A DNA stretch of 64,000 nt, taken from Romanomermis culicivorax. Taxonomy: Eukaryota > Nematoda > Enoplea > Mermithida > Mermithidae. A program made the position numbers and the translations under genes. The notes below the pieces were generated by a model. It was not told where the DNA came from and did no database searches. It saw nothing but the letters and a program-made list of their open reading frames with translations. Below, in pieces: positions 12,209-22,596 of the stretch. Every line of letters begins with the position of its first letter. The first letter of the stretch is position 1. The stretch spans positions 62,001 through 126,000 of the forward strand of contig CAWUHX010000405.1 of NCBI GenBank assembly GCA_963922205.1. The letters run 5' to 3'.

Positions 12209-12385
12209 GTTTTTTAGCAGTGTTGCCACATGCGGCTGCTGTTTCCCGCCATTTTCGCGGTTTTCAGATCCGTCTGGCGGTTTTTATGCCGGTTTGACTA
12301 TATGGCGGTTTTCGCCGTTTTTTTTTGGATTTTTTTCGTGATTTTGGCGGTTTTCAATTTTTTGCTTACCGCATGAGCGCAAGAT

Positions 12386-13010
12386 CAGGGTTGGCGGCAG
12401 CCAAGGCTGGAAAAAACCTAACCTAAAAAATTTTCAAAATTAAGTTTTAGGTTTTTTACTAGGTTTTTTTAGGTTTTTTCTAGGTTTTATATTTTGTATT
12501 GCCCTACAATCGCTTACAAGACTACTTTAAGCCATATGAATTCTGTAAAATTAATGATAAAAGGCTAGCACACCTTTTCATATCACAATAATGAGTCAAA
12601 TACTCAAATGAAGAAAATTTATAAACTCAAGAAGAAAATTTATAAAATAATTGATATAGGTAGTTGACTTATTATAATAGAAAATGGGAGAGTTGCATGG
12701 GTACTTATAATAAAAAATAAGGCAAGGTACATACTATCACCTACGTCTTTTCCAGTGTTTATGCATAGTACATCGATACTGTATAGGTAGATAGTTCAAA
12801 CCATGAAGTAAATAGAAATGTTTTCCACAGGTAACATAAAAGGCTTTATCTGTGCTTTCCTATACCTCTAGTATGCTAAACATTAGGAAATATGCATTTT
12901 TTTACAGAATTTCCAAACAACCTCAAAAACCTAAAAAATCAGACCAACCTAGGTTTTTTAAAAAAACCTAAAAAACCTAGGCTGAAAAAAACCTATGTTT
13001 GCCAGCCCTG
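12386..13010. mobile_element. hAT-like MITE, CAGGGTTGGC family
   Basis: Left end CAGGGTTGGCGGCAGCC, right end GTTTGCCAGCCCTG, inverted in the outer 10 bases (CAGGGYTGGC). Subterminal sequence is built from AACCTAGGTTTTTT-like words on both sides. Relatives: 13413-13556 (left end only), 22597-23097 (complete, with exact 8-bp duplication) and about 28720-28804 (right end only). Confidence 0.65.
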
Positions 13011-13029
13011 GCGACAGCGTTTTTTGTGC

Positions 13030-13224
13030 ACGCATACCTGTACTTGGGGGGGTTGGGGGACCCCCCCCCAACTTGGCCAACCCAGTACCCAAAATCATTC
13101 CCCCCCAACCCCCCCCCCAGTTGGGAAAAAATTAAAAAAATTTGCCAAAAAGTGTATGTTTTTTGGGGAAAATTTCGACTTTTTCCTACCCCCCCCCCCA
13201 ACTGGTCGGAGGTCTTACAGGTAT
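13030..13224. mobile_element. MITE-A copy
   Basis: CATACCTGTACTTGGGG to GGTCTTACAGGTATG, with flanking GTGCACG on both sides (7 of 8 bases). It is the same element as the copy at 6700 but shorter, with one internal segment lost. Non-coding; apparent open frames translate its C/G runs. Confidence 0.8.
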
Positions 13225-13263
13225 GTGCACGGACATTTGTGCCAATTGATGGCACAGGAGGCC

Positions 13264-13415
13264 ATAAGGTAAAGTGGGGCGACTTTGATGAGAGCATGGT
13301 ATTTGATAACTATATTTGAGATCAGCAGGTCATTTTTGCTGTGTAGACAAACCCTGCTGTGAGATTGTCTACACAGCAAAAATGGCCCGCTGATCTCAAA
13401 TAGTTATCAAAACCA
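13264..13415. repeat. Pogo-family terminus with a 50-bp foldback
   Basis: Begins TAAGGTAAAGTGGGGCGACT, matching the terminus of the 29022-33446 element, then a near-perfect hairpin: about 48 bases from 13301 (GATAACTATATTTGAGATCA...) pair with the inverse ending at 13412, around a 14-base loop. A related sequence, not folded back, lies at 31925-31985 inside the pogo-like element. Likely a miniature derivative. Confidence 0.7.
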
Positions 13416-13556
13416 GGGTTAGCAAGGCTTTGTTTTTTTGGTTTTTTAAAAAAACCAAAAAATTGGAAAATCTCTGTTTTTTGGGGTTTTTTTCTAAAAT
13501 CATTAGAAAACTGCTTTTTTACAATAGTCGATCTTCTGGACATATATTGGTGTCTA
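13416..13556 (+). repeat. Left end of CAGGGTTAGC hAT-like MITE, truncated
   Basis: CCAGGGTTAGCAAGGC followed by TTTTTTGGTTTTTT runs, as at 12386 and 22597; it stops where the MITE-A fragment begins at 13557. Confidence 0.5.
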
Positions 13557-13697
13557 TACTTACCTGTAAGACCTCCGGCCAGTTGGGGGGGGGGGTAGAA
13601 AAAAGTCGAAATGTTTCCCAAAAAAGGCCAAGAAACATACACTTTTTTGCAAATTTTTTTAATGTTTTCCAAACTGGGGGGGGGGGTGGATGAATTT
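13557..13697 (-). repeat. MITE-A fragment, inverted
   Basis: TACCTGTAAGACCTCCGGCC is the inverse of the family's right end. It runs to GGGGTGGATGAATTTGG and then stops at CAGTGGTTATTCAG, the start of the palindrome-array element. At 20597 the same GATGAATTTGG junction is seen on the other side of a related array. Confidence 0.7.
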
Positions 13698-13699
13698 GG

Positions 13700-14310
13700 C
13701 AGTGGTTATTCAGCGCCCGGCGCTGAATATCCTTCCGTCTTAATTTTTTTTATTCAGCGCCCGGCGCTGAATAACCAAGCATGTTAATTTTTTTTATGCA
13801 GCGCCGGGCGCTGAATAACATTTTATCATTACATTGGTTCATACCTGTAACAGAGCTCTGAGGTCTGGGGGGAGGGTTGGAGCACTTTTTTGGGGCCGGG
13901 GGTCAGTAATTCCCAAAATTTTGGGGGGAGGGGTCCCTGAAGGAAAAAAATCGATTTTTTCCATGAAAAATGTCCGAAAAATGGTTTAAAAAGTAGTAAT
14001 TTTTGTCTAAAAAAATGATAAAATATGTACTCATGGCGCGAAGCGCCGAGAAAATTGACGTTTTTGACCATTTTTTGTTCAAAAATTGACATTTTTCATT
14101 AAAAAAATGACATTTTTCAGAATTTTTCCGACTAAAACTATGGGGGTCCCTAGGGCTACTATATGGCTAGCCATAGGATTAGAAAATCCTGGGGGGGGTC
14201 GCCCAATGGCTAGCCATATGGTCGACGATTTCTGGGGGGGGGGGGGTTCCCATAGCACTTCCCCCCCAATTACGTGTATGCATTGGTTATTCAGCGCCCG
14301 GTTCTATTAT
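13700..14310. repeat. Tandem palindrome array (TTATTCAGCGCCCGGCGCTGAATAA)
   Basis: Two exact copies of a 25-bp palindrome whose half is TTATTCAGCGCC and one near-exact copy occur at about 13707-13731, 13751-13775 and 13796-13818, spaced by about 45 bp and separated by TTAATTTTTTTT-like linkers. A fourth, half copy follows the nested MITE-B at 14288. The outer edge CAGTGGTTATTCAG and, at 20590, GAATAGCCCCTG suggest hAT-like termini (CAGKGGYTATTCAG). Confidence 0.8.
13840..14280 (-). mobile_element. MITE-B copy with exact 8-bp duplication
   Basis: Begins CATACCTGTAACAGAGC and ends CCAATTACGTGTATG; flanked by CATTGGTT at 13832-13839 and 14281-14288, an exact 8-bp target duplication. The body of 441 bp has G/C runs near both ends, paired CATATGGCTAGCCAT words and a central GGCGCGAAGCGCCG hairpin. 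It interrupts the palindrome array. Confidence 0.92.
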
Positions 14311-14852
14311 GTTACCATATACTTCTCGCGTTGCACCCGTAGAGTTTATGTTTCATAAAAATATCAGTTCCATCATCCATAATGGGTTGATTCGAAGTAC
14401 GTATGCGTCAGATTCGGGTAAACCCCCCGGACTGCGATCAAACTACGACTGGTCACTTGCAGTCGATCCGGCTAAGAATGAATTTTGACAGCTTACAGTT
14501 GTGTACCACTACAATTGGATTTTTTCAAGTGATTTGTAGTTAAGGAATATGATTTTAATCTAATCCTCATTAGTTTCGTTGCAATATATATAACGCCAGT
14601 CTATTTCTAAAAGCCAGACTTTAGTATAACGTTTCTACTACTGTGACTATAACTCGCAAAGTCTTCGCCCCTATTAGGTCTTTAAACTTTTGCTGGAGTC
14701 TCGAAAATGATTGAACACGAATTGCAATCTGCTTAGAAATAAAGAACTGGCTAGTCAAAAACAGTTTCTCATCAAGCATACGATTTTTATCATTCGGTGG
14801 GTGTACAGCGAAGCTTGAAAATCGTGAAACGAGTCATGGAAAAATCTAACAG
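14311..14852. other. Upstream region of the two-exon gene; no exon assigned
   Basis: Possible upstream exons or promoter of the gene beginning at 14853, but no splice-flanked coding stretch could be defended. The sequence looks unique rather than repetitive. Confidence 0.3.
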
Positions 14853-15549
14853 AGCACACATTACAAGTGGTGGCGATCTTTCTATTCATCAAGTTCTGCT
14901 AGCGCAGATGATCTCGATACTTCTGCAAACAAGCACATCAATGAAGCTGTTATTGGTGTCTTGAAATCAATGCGTTTTGATTCTACCGCTGCAAAAAACC
15001 CAAGACGAAAGAAAATGCTAGTCGAGCCAGGGAAAAGTGTTTCGGCTGATTCGCCATCAAAAACCCCATCTACTTCAACCAAAAGAGCAAGAGTTTATTC
15101 TTCCGATTCAAATGAGTCGTCTGAGTCTGACATTACACTATCTTCAGACTCCAGTCAAAGTGAAAATGAATCAGAGAATCATGAAAAGTAAGTTGAATAA
15201 TATTGTCTTAAACATTTATTAATACCAAATATAACGTGAGCATTTTATTTTTAGTGACATGAAATATGCAACAGGAGATTTTGTGGCGGTTGTTTACGAT
15301 TCGGATTGGTTCATTGCTGAAATCATCGACATTTCTGACGAAAACAGTGACTATCGGGTCAATTTTATGCACCCGCCCGGTGGCAAGAATACCCAATTCT
15401 ATTGGCCGTCTAAAAAAGACGAATGTTGGCTGCCACCTGATGCTATTTTGCTGAAGCTTGACGATCCACCGACACCAATTTCTAGCCGATTGTGGTCTAT
15501 TTCAAACCAAAGCATCAGAGCCATTCAGGAAAAATACGTTTGCCCCTGA
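14853..15549 (+). CDS. Two-exon gene with compact conserved C-terminal domain; function unknown
   Basis: Exon 14853-15187 and exon 15255-15549 join in frame across a 67-bp GT-AG intron (GTAAGT donor, TTTTTAG acceptor; the split codon gives Asn). The first exon is mostly disordered: a basic patch (KNPRRKKM) then a Ser/Asp/Glu-rich stretch (SSDSNESSESDITLSSDSS). The second encodes a dense domain: GDFVAVVYDSDWFIAEIID, then a VNFMHPP segment, FYWPSKKDECWLPPDAIL and a SSRLWSISNQSIRAI tail before the stop. The leading pattern (G-D-x-V-A-V-x-Y-D, then W-F-I-A) is Tudor/SH3-like. I recall similar tails in uncharacterised cnidarian and other invertebrate proteins, some near transposons, but cannot name the family. 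The 14853 start is an acceptor guess, and the true first exon is not found. Confidence 0.7.
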
Positions 15550-15966
15550 ACGAAGGTTTGTCAACTTGTATACAATACCAATATATTGTGACAGTCAATA
15601 ACTTTTTTCTCTTTTAAGATTTTTGAGATTGCCAAACGTTGTGCCTCATTTTCATAATCATTCCAGTCAGTATTGATCTGATTCTGCCTCAAATGGCCTT
15701 GGCCCTTGATCATTATTATCAACATCATACCTTATTCGTTTATCATAATGTGAAACTCTGATTCGCGTTATTATCGTTTTTTTTTTCCACATTTTGATTT
15801 CTGCGATTGCCAAAAATTATGTCTTTGAGTGTCATATTCATCCCGGTTATATTGATCTGATTGTGCCTTAAATTAGCCTATCATTCCTGCTATTACTCCA
15901 TCTGATTATCGCCTTATCCGTGTTGTTATCGTTCGTTTATCTTGTTTTGTTTTTTTAAAACTCCGA

Positions 15967-16260
15967 AAGTGTCCGAAATTGCCCATACAATAGTCCAATT
16001 CCATCTAAAAGGACTTTAGACGGCCTTTTTTTAGCAAAATGTGAAGCTGTCCGAAATTACCCCACCCCGTGGGGTAATTTCGGACACCAAGTTTTTATAA
16101 AAAAAACCATGAATGCATCAAAGATGCATTCATGGCATTAATACTGCTTGAAGTGTGAGTCGAGACCAGACTTTTAAGCTTTATTTGAACGAATTTCATC
16201 CAGCGGTTCAAAAGTTACACGCTTGCAAAGTTGAAAAATGTCCGAAATTACCCCACTTGA
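15967..16260. repeat. GTCCGAAATTACCCCAC repeats with a perfect 17-bp hairpin
   Basis: GTCCGAAATTACCCCAC (16049-16065) pairs perfectly with its inverse at 16069-16085 around a CCC loop. Further copies lie at about 15970 (GTCCGAAATTGCCC) and 16239-16255. The motif resembles the pogo-like terminus GTGGGGTGACTTTGATC in layout (GTGGGGTxAxTTxxGAxC), so this may be the debris of a related element's ends. The LINE is joined directly after the last copy. Confidence 0.7.
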
Positions 16261-16261
16261 C

Positions 16262-18233
16262 GGTATGAAACTTTCCCATTCAAAGTGACCCGAGGCATAA
16301 GACAAGGGTGCCCTTTGTCTCCTCTCTTGTATGTCCTAGTCTCAGAAACAGTTTGTAATTATTTAAGGGCCGAAATATCAGTCAAAGGACTACACCTATT
16401 AGGAAAGGAATATAAGGTAAACTGTTATGCAGATGATACAAACTTTTTTGTGGAGGATTTAAAATCAATTAGCACAATTTTTAAGGTATATGATAGGTTT
16501 CAAAAAGCTAGTGGTGCAACTCTAAAGAAGGAAAAAACTAAAATACTTTGTATAGGAGACAGTGAAAAACAAGTTAAGGAAAGTGATTTTGGAGAGTATG
16601 TTTGTGAAAAATTGAAAATTTATGGAATTTATTTTGATAAACACGGAACAGACTGTGAGGAGAACTTAAAGCTACTAAAGGAAGAGATCAACAGATTTAA
16701 GGGTAATTTAGCCTCAAGTAAAACATCCTACTATGCAAGAGCTAAAATAATTGACACATATTTTTTATCAAAATTGTGGTATTCTTCCCTTTTTTGCAAA
16801 ATTAGTTCGGATTTTTTAAAAATGATAGAAAAATTCACTGCAAATTTCATTTGGTCCAATAAATCAAATAGGAATCTTGTGGCTACTGCTAAGCTTAAAC
16901 TACCTACATCAGTGGGGGGTTTGGGTTTGGCTGATATAGAGACAAAAGTTAGAGCAATGAGCTTAATGCTTCGAATTAGATGTCAGAAAAAGGACTTTGG
17001 GAATATTTTTTGGTTCTTTATAGATAAGGTAAAAGATAAAACAAAACGACAATTGAGCAGAACCAGTGCCCCTGATTTATATAAGAGAATTAGATTAGCA
17101 GAAATTGAATCAAAAATAGAATTATTGGATAATATGCAAATTGGGCTAAATAATCAAACTCTGAATTTGGATCAAATTTCTACAAAATTACTTTGTTTTC
17201 AACTAACAAAGGATAAAGTACAAAATTTAGAGCCAAAAATAACAAGATATTGGGAATTGAAATTGGGCGTAAATTCTAATGTAATAAAAAATCTTTTGAG
17301 TATAGGACCTGTGAAATTTGCTGACAGATATACAAGAAATTTGCATTTTTCTATAATTCATAGATTTTTACTTACAAGATCTAAAATCAATCATATGAGT
17401 CCAAGCTCAGATCGGAATTGTAAGTTCTGTTTAGCCTCAAATGTTGAGGAAAGAGAGGATGTTTTCCACCCATTAGTTACCTGTCCGAGAGTTTCAGAAA
17501 TATGGGTAAAAATTGCACAAATTTTGAAGAAACTTGATAATAACTTTTCGTTAGAAATTGAAAACTTTATTTTTGGGGTAAAACCAAAATTTGTTTCCAA
17601 GGATAAAACCATACTAGCAAATTTATTCATACAAATTGCTCAAAAAAGTATCTGGCAAACAAGAATGACTTTTGAGAATAAAAGCGAACAAAAAGATCCT
17701 TGGGAAATTTTTAGAAAAAATTTCCAGGTTTATATTTTGAGACTTTACGATATATTAGAGTATAGGGTGTTGGAAAATTTTTTCATCAAAAATAAAGTAT
17801 GTAAGAAGAGTAGATATAAAATTTTAATAAATTTTTGAGGCCGTTCAGATCCTTGCGTTTCTTGAGGGAAAAAAATTTTTTTTGTATTATAGCGGTTTCA
17901 AAATATATATTGATTTTTCTATTTTCGCATTATTTTCGTATGTTTGAAAATAAGGTTTCGTCAAAATTTATTTCACACGTAAAATTACTGTAGTTTAATT
18001 GTCATTTATGTTTTTTCGCTTCTTTTTTTTCTCCGTCTGAATATTTTTAATTTTCAGGTAAGAATTATGTTATTTAGTTATAACGTTAATCCAGATAAAT
18101 TACACGCAAGTTTTTATATTGCTGGACATTATTGTATAGTCTTTTTTGTTATCGTCGCGGGCCGTAAGACCAGGCCTTTTTTGATACCCCCTCTTGGCCA
18201 ATAAAGATATTTAATTCCAAAAAAAAAAAAAAG
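16262..18233 (+). mobile_element. 5'-truncated LINE, Tx1/L1-like
   Basis: The retrotransposon 3' part: reverse transcriptase C-terminal half (frame open from about 16261), about 0.4 kb of 3' untranslated sequence, an AATAAA signal in GGCCAATAAAGATATTTAATT near 18200, and a poly(A) run at 18220-18233. The 5' edge is abrupt, between a GTCCGAAATTACCCCAC copy with a stop at 16258 and the RT frame, as expected from incomplete target-primed reverse transcription. No target duplication was found. Confidence 0.88.
16285..17838 (+). CDS. LINE ORF2 C-terminal part: reverse transcriptase and CCHC-like zinc motif
   Basis: Intact 517-codon frame. RGIRQGCPLSPLLY is the conserved RT block before the catalytic motif, and YADD at residues 48-51 carries the catalytic aspartates. 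SGATLKKEKTKIL follows as the next RT block. Then comes the thumb/connection region with LKLPTSVGGLGLADIETK, typical of L1/Tx1-group elements (F-W, then L-x-x-P-x-x-x-G-G-L). Near residue 379 there is Cys-x2-Cys-x12-His-x4-Cys, the zf-RVT motif. Endonuclease and the RT fingers are missing because of 5' truncation. The frame has no internal stop, so the insertion is fairly recent. The nominal GTG start is not biological. Confidence 0.93.
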   Translation: MTRGIRQGCPLSPLLYVLVSETVCNYLRAEISVKGLHLLGKEYKVNCYADDTNFFVEDLKSISTIFKVYDRFQKASGATLKKEKTKILCIGDSEKQVKESDFGEYVCEKLKIYGIYFDKHGTDCEENLKLLKEEINRFKGNLASSKTSYYARAKIIDTYFLSKLWYSSLFCKISSDFLKMIEKFTANFIWSNKSNRNLVATAKLKLPTSVGGLGLADIETKVRAMSLMLRIRCQKKDFGNIFWFFIDKVKDKTKRQLSRTSAPDLYKRIRLAEIESKIELLDNMQIGLNNQTLNLDQISTKLLCFQLTKDKVQNLEPKITRYWELKLGVNSNVIKNLLSIGPVKFADRYTRNLHFSIIHRFLLTRSKINHMSPSSDRNCKFCLASNVEEREDVFHPLVTCPRVSEIWVKIAQILKKLDNNFSLEIENFIFGVKPKFVSKDKTILANLFIQIAQKSIWQTRMTFENKSEQKDPWEIFRKNFQVYILRLYDILEYRVLENFFIKNKVCKKSRYKILINF

Positions 18234-20118
18234 CAACCTAGAAGTTCAACAGTGTTATTTTGCAGTGTATTAGAAGGTCGAGCATTCAGGATTACTTGCT
18301 TGTTCACTTGCACAAAACACTCCTAGAGTACTTCTTTTTCAACAGGTTCGGGATTAACTTTATTCCATATATATTACCAACGAAGCCGATTACTTATAGT
18401 TTTTTCACTTTTTGTGTTTTATATGTCTCGAATGTGAATATTTTGTTCACATGACGGAAACATTAGATTCTTGACAATCACATGAAGTAACCACTAGAAA
18501 AAATGGTCAGAGTATCATATACATGGAAAATAGCTCAACTGGCAACTACCAGATGGACTAGTTCTCGGCACCAGACAAGAGGCTAGATATACCAAACGCA
18601 TCTGAGCCTTTCTATTGATTCAGTGGCGTAAAATTGACCTGTACCAAACTCTGCACCACACAACTGACCCACACTGCACCACAGAAAATAATAATGAACT
18701 GAACTAATTGAATGGCGTTTTCTCTTGCACCTACTTCTATTTATAGGTACCACTGAACCTTTAGAAATGTTCAGGGCATCTCTATAAAGGTTTCGCTTGC
18801 ACCAAAATGTAGCGGTTCAGTTATACTTTATTGTGCAGATTTCCAATAGTCACATAGATAATTGTTTTCATGTACCCAAGCCAATGAGCTACAGAAATTT
18901 CACAATTCATGCACTAACAGCCAGAGTAGGTGTAGAGCAATGTTCGAAAAACAACTCACTATTTCCCACTTCGTTGGCTAATTTCAGATGCTCACGTTAG
19001 AAAACGCACCAATATTGTTTTTCGTACGTTGATAATTAACATTTTCAGCTTTTTTAAACATTTTTCCCAAATAAGCATCATTTCGAAAAAACACCAGATT
19101 TTCGAATCCCAAGAATTACAACATATATTCCTGCACTAGGCGCCATAAAACTGTTATTTCGACTAATTGTATTTGTGCTTGACACCACTGAGCATGTGAG
19201 AGGTACGACTCTACCACCGTACTTGTGAATTGTGAAAGTAGCCCCAGATCAAAAATTGAGTCAGGGCCAGTTTGATTGGAAAAGTGGCTAACAGTACAGA
19301 GAAAAGAATTATGTTCAACATGATAATTTCATTTTTATTTTGTTCAAAAGTGTCCAGACTCACATATGGAGGGGTACGAGGGGGTATTGCCCCTACCCGA
19401 AGTCCTAGGAATCGATCACTGGGTGGCTAGTTTTGTCCAAACTGGTGCATTTATATTGGACATTTAGCTAATCTGACCTTGGGAGCTCTTGATCTGAAAT
19501 GAGCCCAACAATCAACTTTGATTGTATTTTGTCTATTTTCTTGGAAATAAATGTACTACAGCCGGTTTTCTAACCTGATTTGGCCTGGCAAAGACGGAGA
19601 GGATTTGAGAACCAAACAAATTTCTGTATGGACTGACTACAGATAAACCCATATTGTTTTTGCAAGTATATGCGATTTTTATGGTAGCATGCTCTTTCAT
19701 GTTAGAGTCATGCGCAGAGTTAGACAATGACAGAAGTTCATGCTGGTTGAAGATTCCAGATTTTTGGTTGGGGGGCCAGATCTCTGATCTTCGGTTGTCT
19801 ATCATCAATCCAAAATAAATGTGATTTTTGCTGTTTTGCCCATTTCTAGCTCATTTTTTTGTTATCCAGTTGGTTGACCGCACTGTCTGGCTGATTGAAA
19901 ACATCAGTACATCGCCCATGCCTATTCATTTGCTACATGGTCATCTCAGTATATTTTGACATACAATATTCAAAGCTCACACATGAAAATCCACAAAATT
20001 AAATTATCAAATTAAGCCTCTTCGTTGAACTTCAGCCTTCAGCCTTGAGAATTATGTTGTTACGTCTTATAATCAATCATGTCAAAGTTTCATGAATACA
20101 GAAATCCATAGGCAACTC
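18234..20118. other. Mostly unique sequence, no gene identified
   Basis: No element termini, domain or convincing exon chain seen. A frame on the minus strand at 19533-19808 has no recognisable motif. Could hold introns or regulatory sequence. Confidence 0.3.
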
Positions 20119-20139
20119 CTAGAATAGTTCAGGAATCAC

Positions 20140-20375
20140 TGGCATTAGGGCTGGGGGGAACCTCCACCTGCAACTTGGTCGAACCCTATACAAATCAGAA
20201 CCTTCACCCTCAACTTGGTTAACCCTATACCCAACCCCCCCCCCCTCTGCACACTTAAAAAAATTGGGAAAAAAGTAGCTTTTTGGGAAAATTTTCGAAA
20301 TTTTTTGCATTTTTCCGACCCCCACACCCAAATCTTGGGATCCCCCCAACGGGTCGCATCTCTTACAAGTATAAT
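20140..20375 (-). repeat. Decayed MITE-A copy
   Basis: CAACTTGGTCGAACCCTATAC, CCCCCCCCCCTCTGCAC, a TTTTTTGCATTTTTCCGACCCCC centre and CAACGGGTCGCATCTCTTAC then AAGTAT reproduce the family in order with many changes; an internal stretch is duplicated near 20190-20230. Confidence 0.65.
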
Positions 20376-20483
20376 CACTGGTGCAAGCGGTCCCTATTAC
20401 TTTTGACTTTCGTTCACTAATATCGCTGATTAGGTTAGTATTTTCAGCATATAATGATTTAAGTCTCGATTACTGTAGTTATC

Positions 20484-20596
20484 ATCGCTGGGCGCTGAAT
20501 AACCATGTGTCATGCCACTGGTTATTCAGCGCCCGACGCTGAATAAAAAAAATCATAATACTTGGTTATGCAGTGCTGGGCACTGAATAGCCCCTG
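20484..20596. repeat. Second palindrome array (CAGCGCCCGGCGCTG-type)
   Basis: Three diverged copies of the 13.7-kb palindrome (GCTGGGCGCTGAATAACC, TTATTCAGCGCCCGACGCTG, CAGTGCTGGGCACTGAATAG), the last ending in GAATAGCCCCTG. It is followed by CCGATGAATTTGG and an inverted MITE-A end (20604-20662), the same neighbour relation as at 13690-13700. Confidence 0.75.
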
Positions 20597-20603
20597 CCGA
20601 TGA

Positions 20604-20662
20604 ATTTGGGTACATGCTTGGCCAAGTTGGGGGCCCCCCAACCATCCCCCAAGTACAGGTAT
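20604..20662 (-). repeat. MITE-A left end, inverted fragment
   Basis: CTTGGCCAAGTTGGGGGCCC ... CCCCCAAGTACAGGTATG is the inverse of the family's left end. With 13557-13697 it suggests a single MITE-A split by the palindrome element and later duplicated. Confidence 0.65.
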
Positions 20663-21272
20663 GTGTCTATCTAAATCAACAAAACAATTAATTTAGTTGA
20701 ACTGACTTCAATAAAAAATAGAAAAAAGTCGTATTTTTATGATATATTTTGTACACGAAAGATGTATGTAAATCAGTCGATTTTACATGTATCCATCATG
20801 CAAACACATTCAGTACATGAGTCCAGTTTGCTATTATTTATACCATATGGGATGACATCCATTGATTCATATCATCATCAAAATTTTATAAAGTATGATT
20901 GAGTATAATATTCCGAATTCATTGTTACAGTAAGATTTTCAATTTTATTAGCTCAAAATTTCAACATATAAAGGAGACAACAATAATAAAATTTTATTGA
21001 GATCTGTTAGGCCTGATTGAACCCAATATGTTCAATATTTTCAATTCAATGACTGCATACTTTAGGTTAACAGAGTCGCTGCTAAGCACTGTTGCCAGGT
21101 GGTTCAACAAAGTTTCTACTGAAACTACATCTCCGTTAACTGAAATTCTACTGCAATTCTACTGACTTTGAAAAATTCTACCGAAATTCTACTGACACTT
21201 GAGAACATTGAAAATAGCTTGAATGTAAATGAAAAACACTGATAAATCATCAAAAACATTATATAAACTATA

Positions 21273-21812
21273 TCAAACATTTATTTGATCAACAACATTG
21301 AACGCTTCTTCACATTCAATATCACTGTTATTATTAGTATTATTATTATTAGCATCATCACTGTACATTGACTGATTGAAATGACTAAGCATATCATCTG
21401 ATGCATTAAAACTCGATAAAGATATATTCCATAAAGCTATACTGTAGCGAACAAGTAATATGGCATCAACAGAGTTACAAATGAGGCGGTTCCTCAATTT
21501 CGATTTTACAACATTAATTATAGAAAACACCCGCTCGATGGATGTGTTGGAAAAAGGCAATATGAACAAAGAAAGCGCAAAATTAGACACATTAGTATAG
21601 TGACTAACGTGGGCAGAGTCATGAACTTCCAAAATAGATAACCACATTTGTACAGGATCATCTGCTGATTTGAGAGATGTCGTATCACAAGCAAAGACGA
21701 GCGAACCGAATTCTTCTTCCACCGAACTTGGGTCCTGAGCCAAATTCGGAAAACGATCTAGTAGTGTGAAATAGATGCTGCATCTTTGCCTGGCAACTGG
21801 AGCAATTTGCAA
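21273..21812 (-). pseudogene. hAT transposase C-terminal (dimerisation domain) fragment
   Basis: The last ~180 codons end in a natural stop. The segment LSLFILPFSNTSIERVFSII followed by NVVKSKLRNRL matches the hAT C-terminal dimerisation region (LP-x-S-N-x-x-x-E-R-x-F-S, then the N-R-L helix). An acidic/Asn-rich tail follows. The frame is open only back to about 21830, where TTTTTTCAATTGCAAATTGC then TCCAG could be an intron acceptor. The catalytic DDE and BED-finger parts are not visible between here and 22.6 kb, so the element is probably non-autonomous. Confidence 0.8.
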
Positions 21813-22596
21813 TTGAAAAAATGTTACATTGTGTAATTAATATTTCGGACTTTTTCAATCACTTATTGATATTGGATCAAAAAATCAGTTCCTATTAGCG
21901 ATATGCATCAAATATCCGGATATTTTGGATATTCAGATATGAAAAAATATCCGATCACCCGGCTCTATTTTGTTCAGTATATAACACTAACATTTAAATA
22001 TGGAAGCAAAGAACAATAATATAAATCTACTTCAGGCATAAAAATTCAAAACTTGAGACTGACGCTAATCTTCAAGAAGCTCATGTAATGAAATACACAT
22101 CTGAATGTATTTTTAGATTAGATATGCGGGTGAACAGATATGCGGATATCCAAGGTTTTCAGAAAGAGAAGTTGAGAAGTTTTTCCATATTTCAAAAAAC
22201 CATTTTTGATTTTTTTCTATGTTTTCCGCTATAATTTACACTGCGAAATTATCGTTTTAGATTTGAAGCTGGTGTACCCCTTTAAATTAGTTATTTTGAT
22301 GCAATTTTACGAGAAAGAATATTTAAAATTACAGCAGCATGTTTTTACCCAATAACTTTTTCCATAAGTGGTGCAGTGGAGAATCACACTGTTAGTCACC
22401 CCAAACACCAAGGTTTGAAACCCTTTCTGTGGTTTAATTCTTCTTGTTAAAGCATCCAACAACCTTGAATTTGTATAAATTTGCATATCAATTGAAAGGA
22501 AGCGTATTTACATTTAAAAAAATCCTGCCCATTTAATGATAGTTTCCTATTGTCGCCTCAAAAACTGCAACTTTTATGTGTTATAAATGGTAGAAC

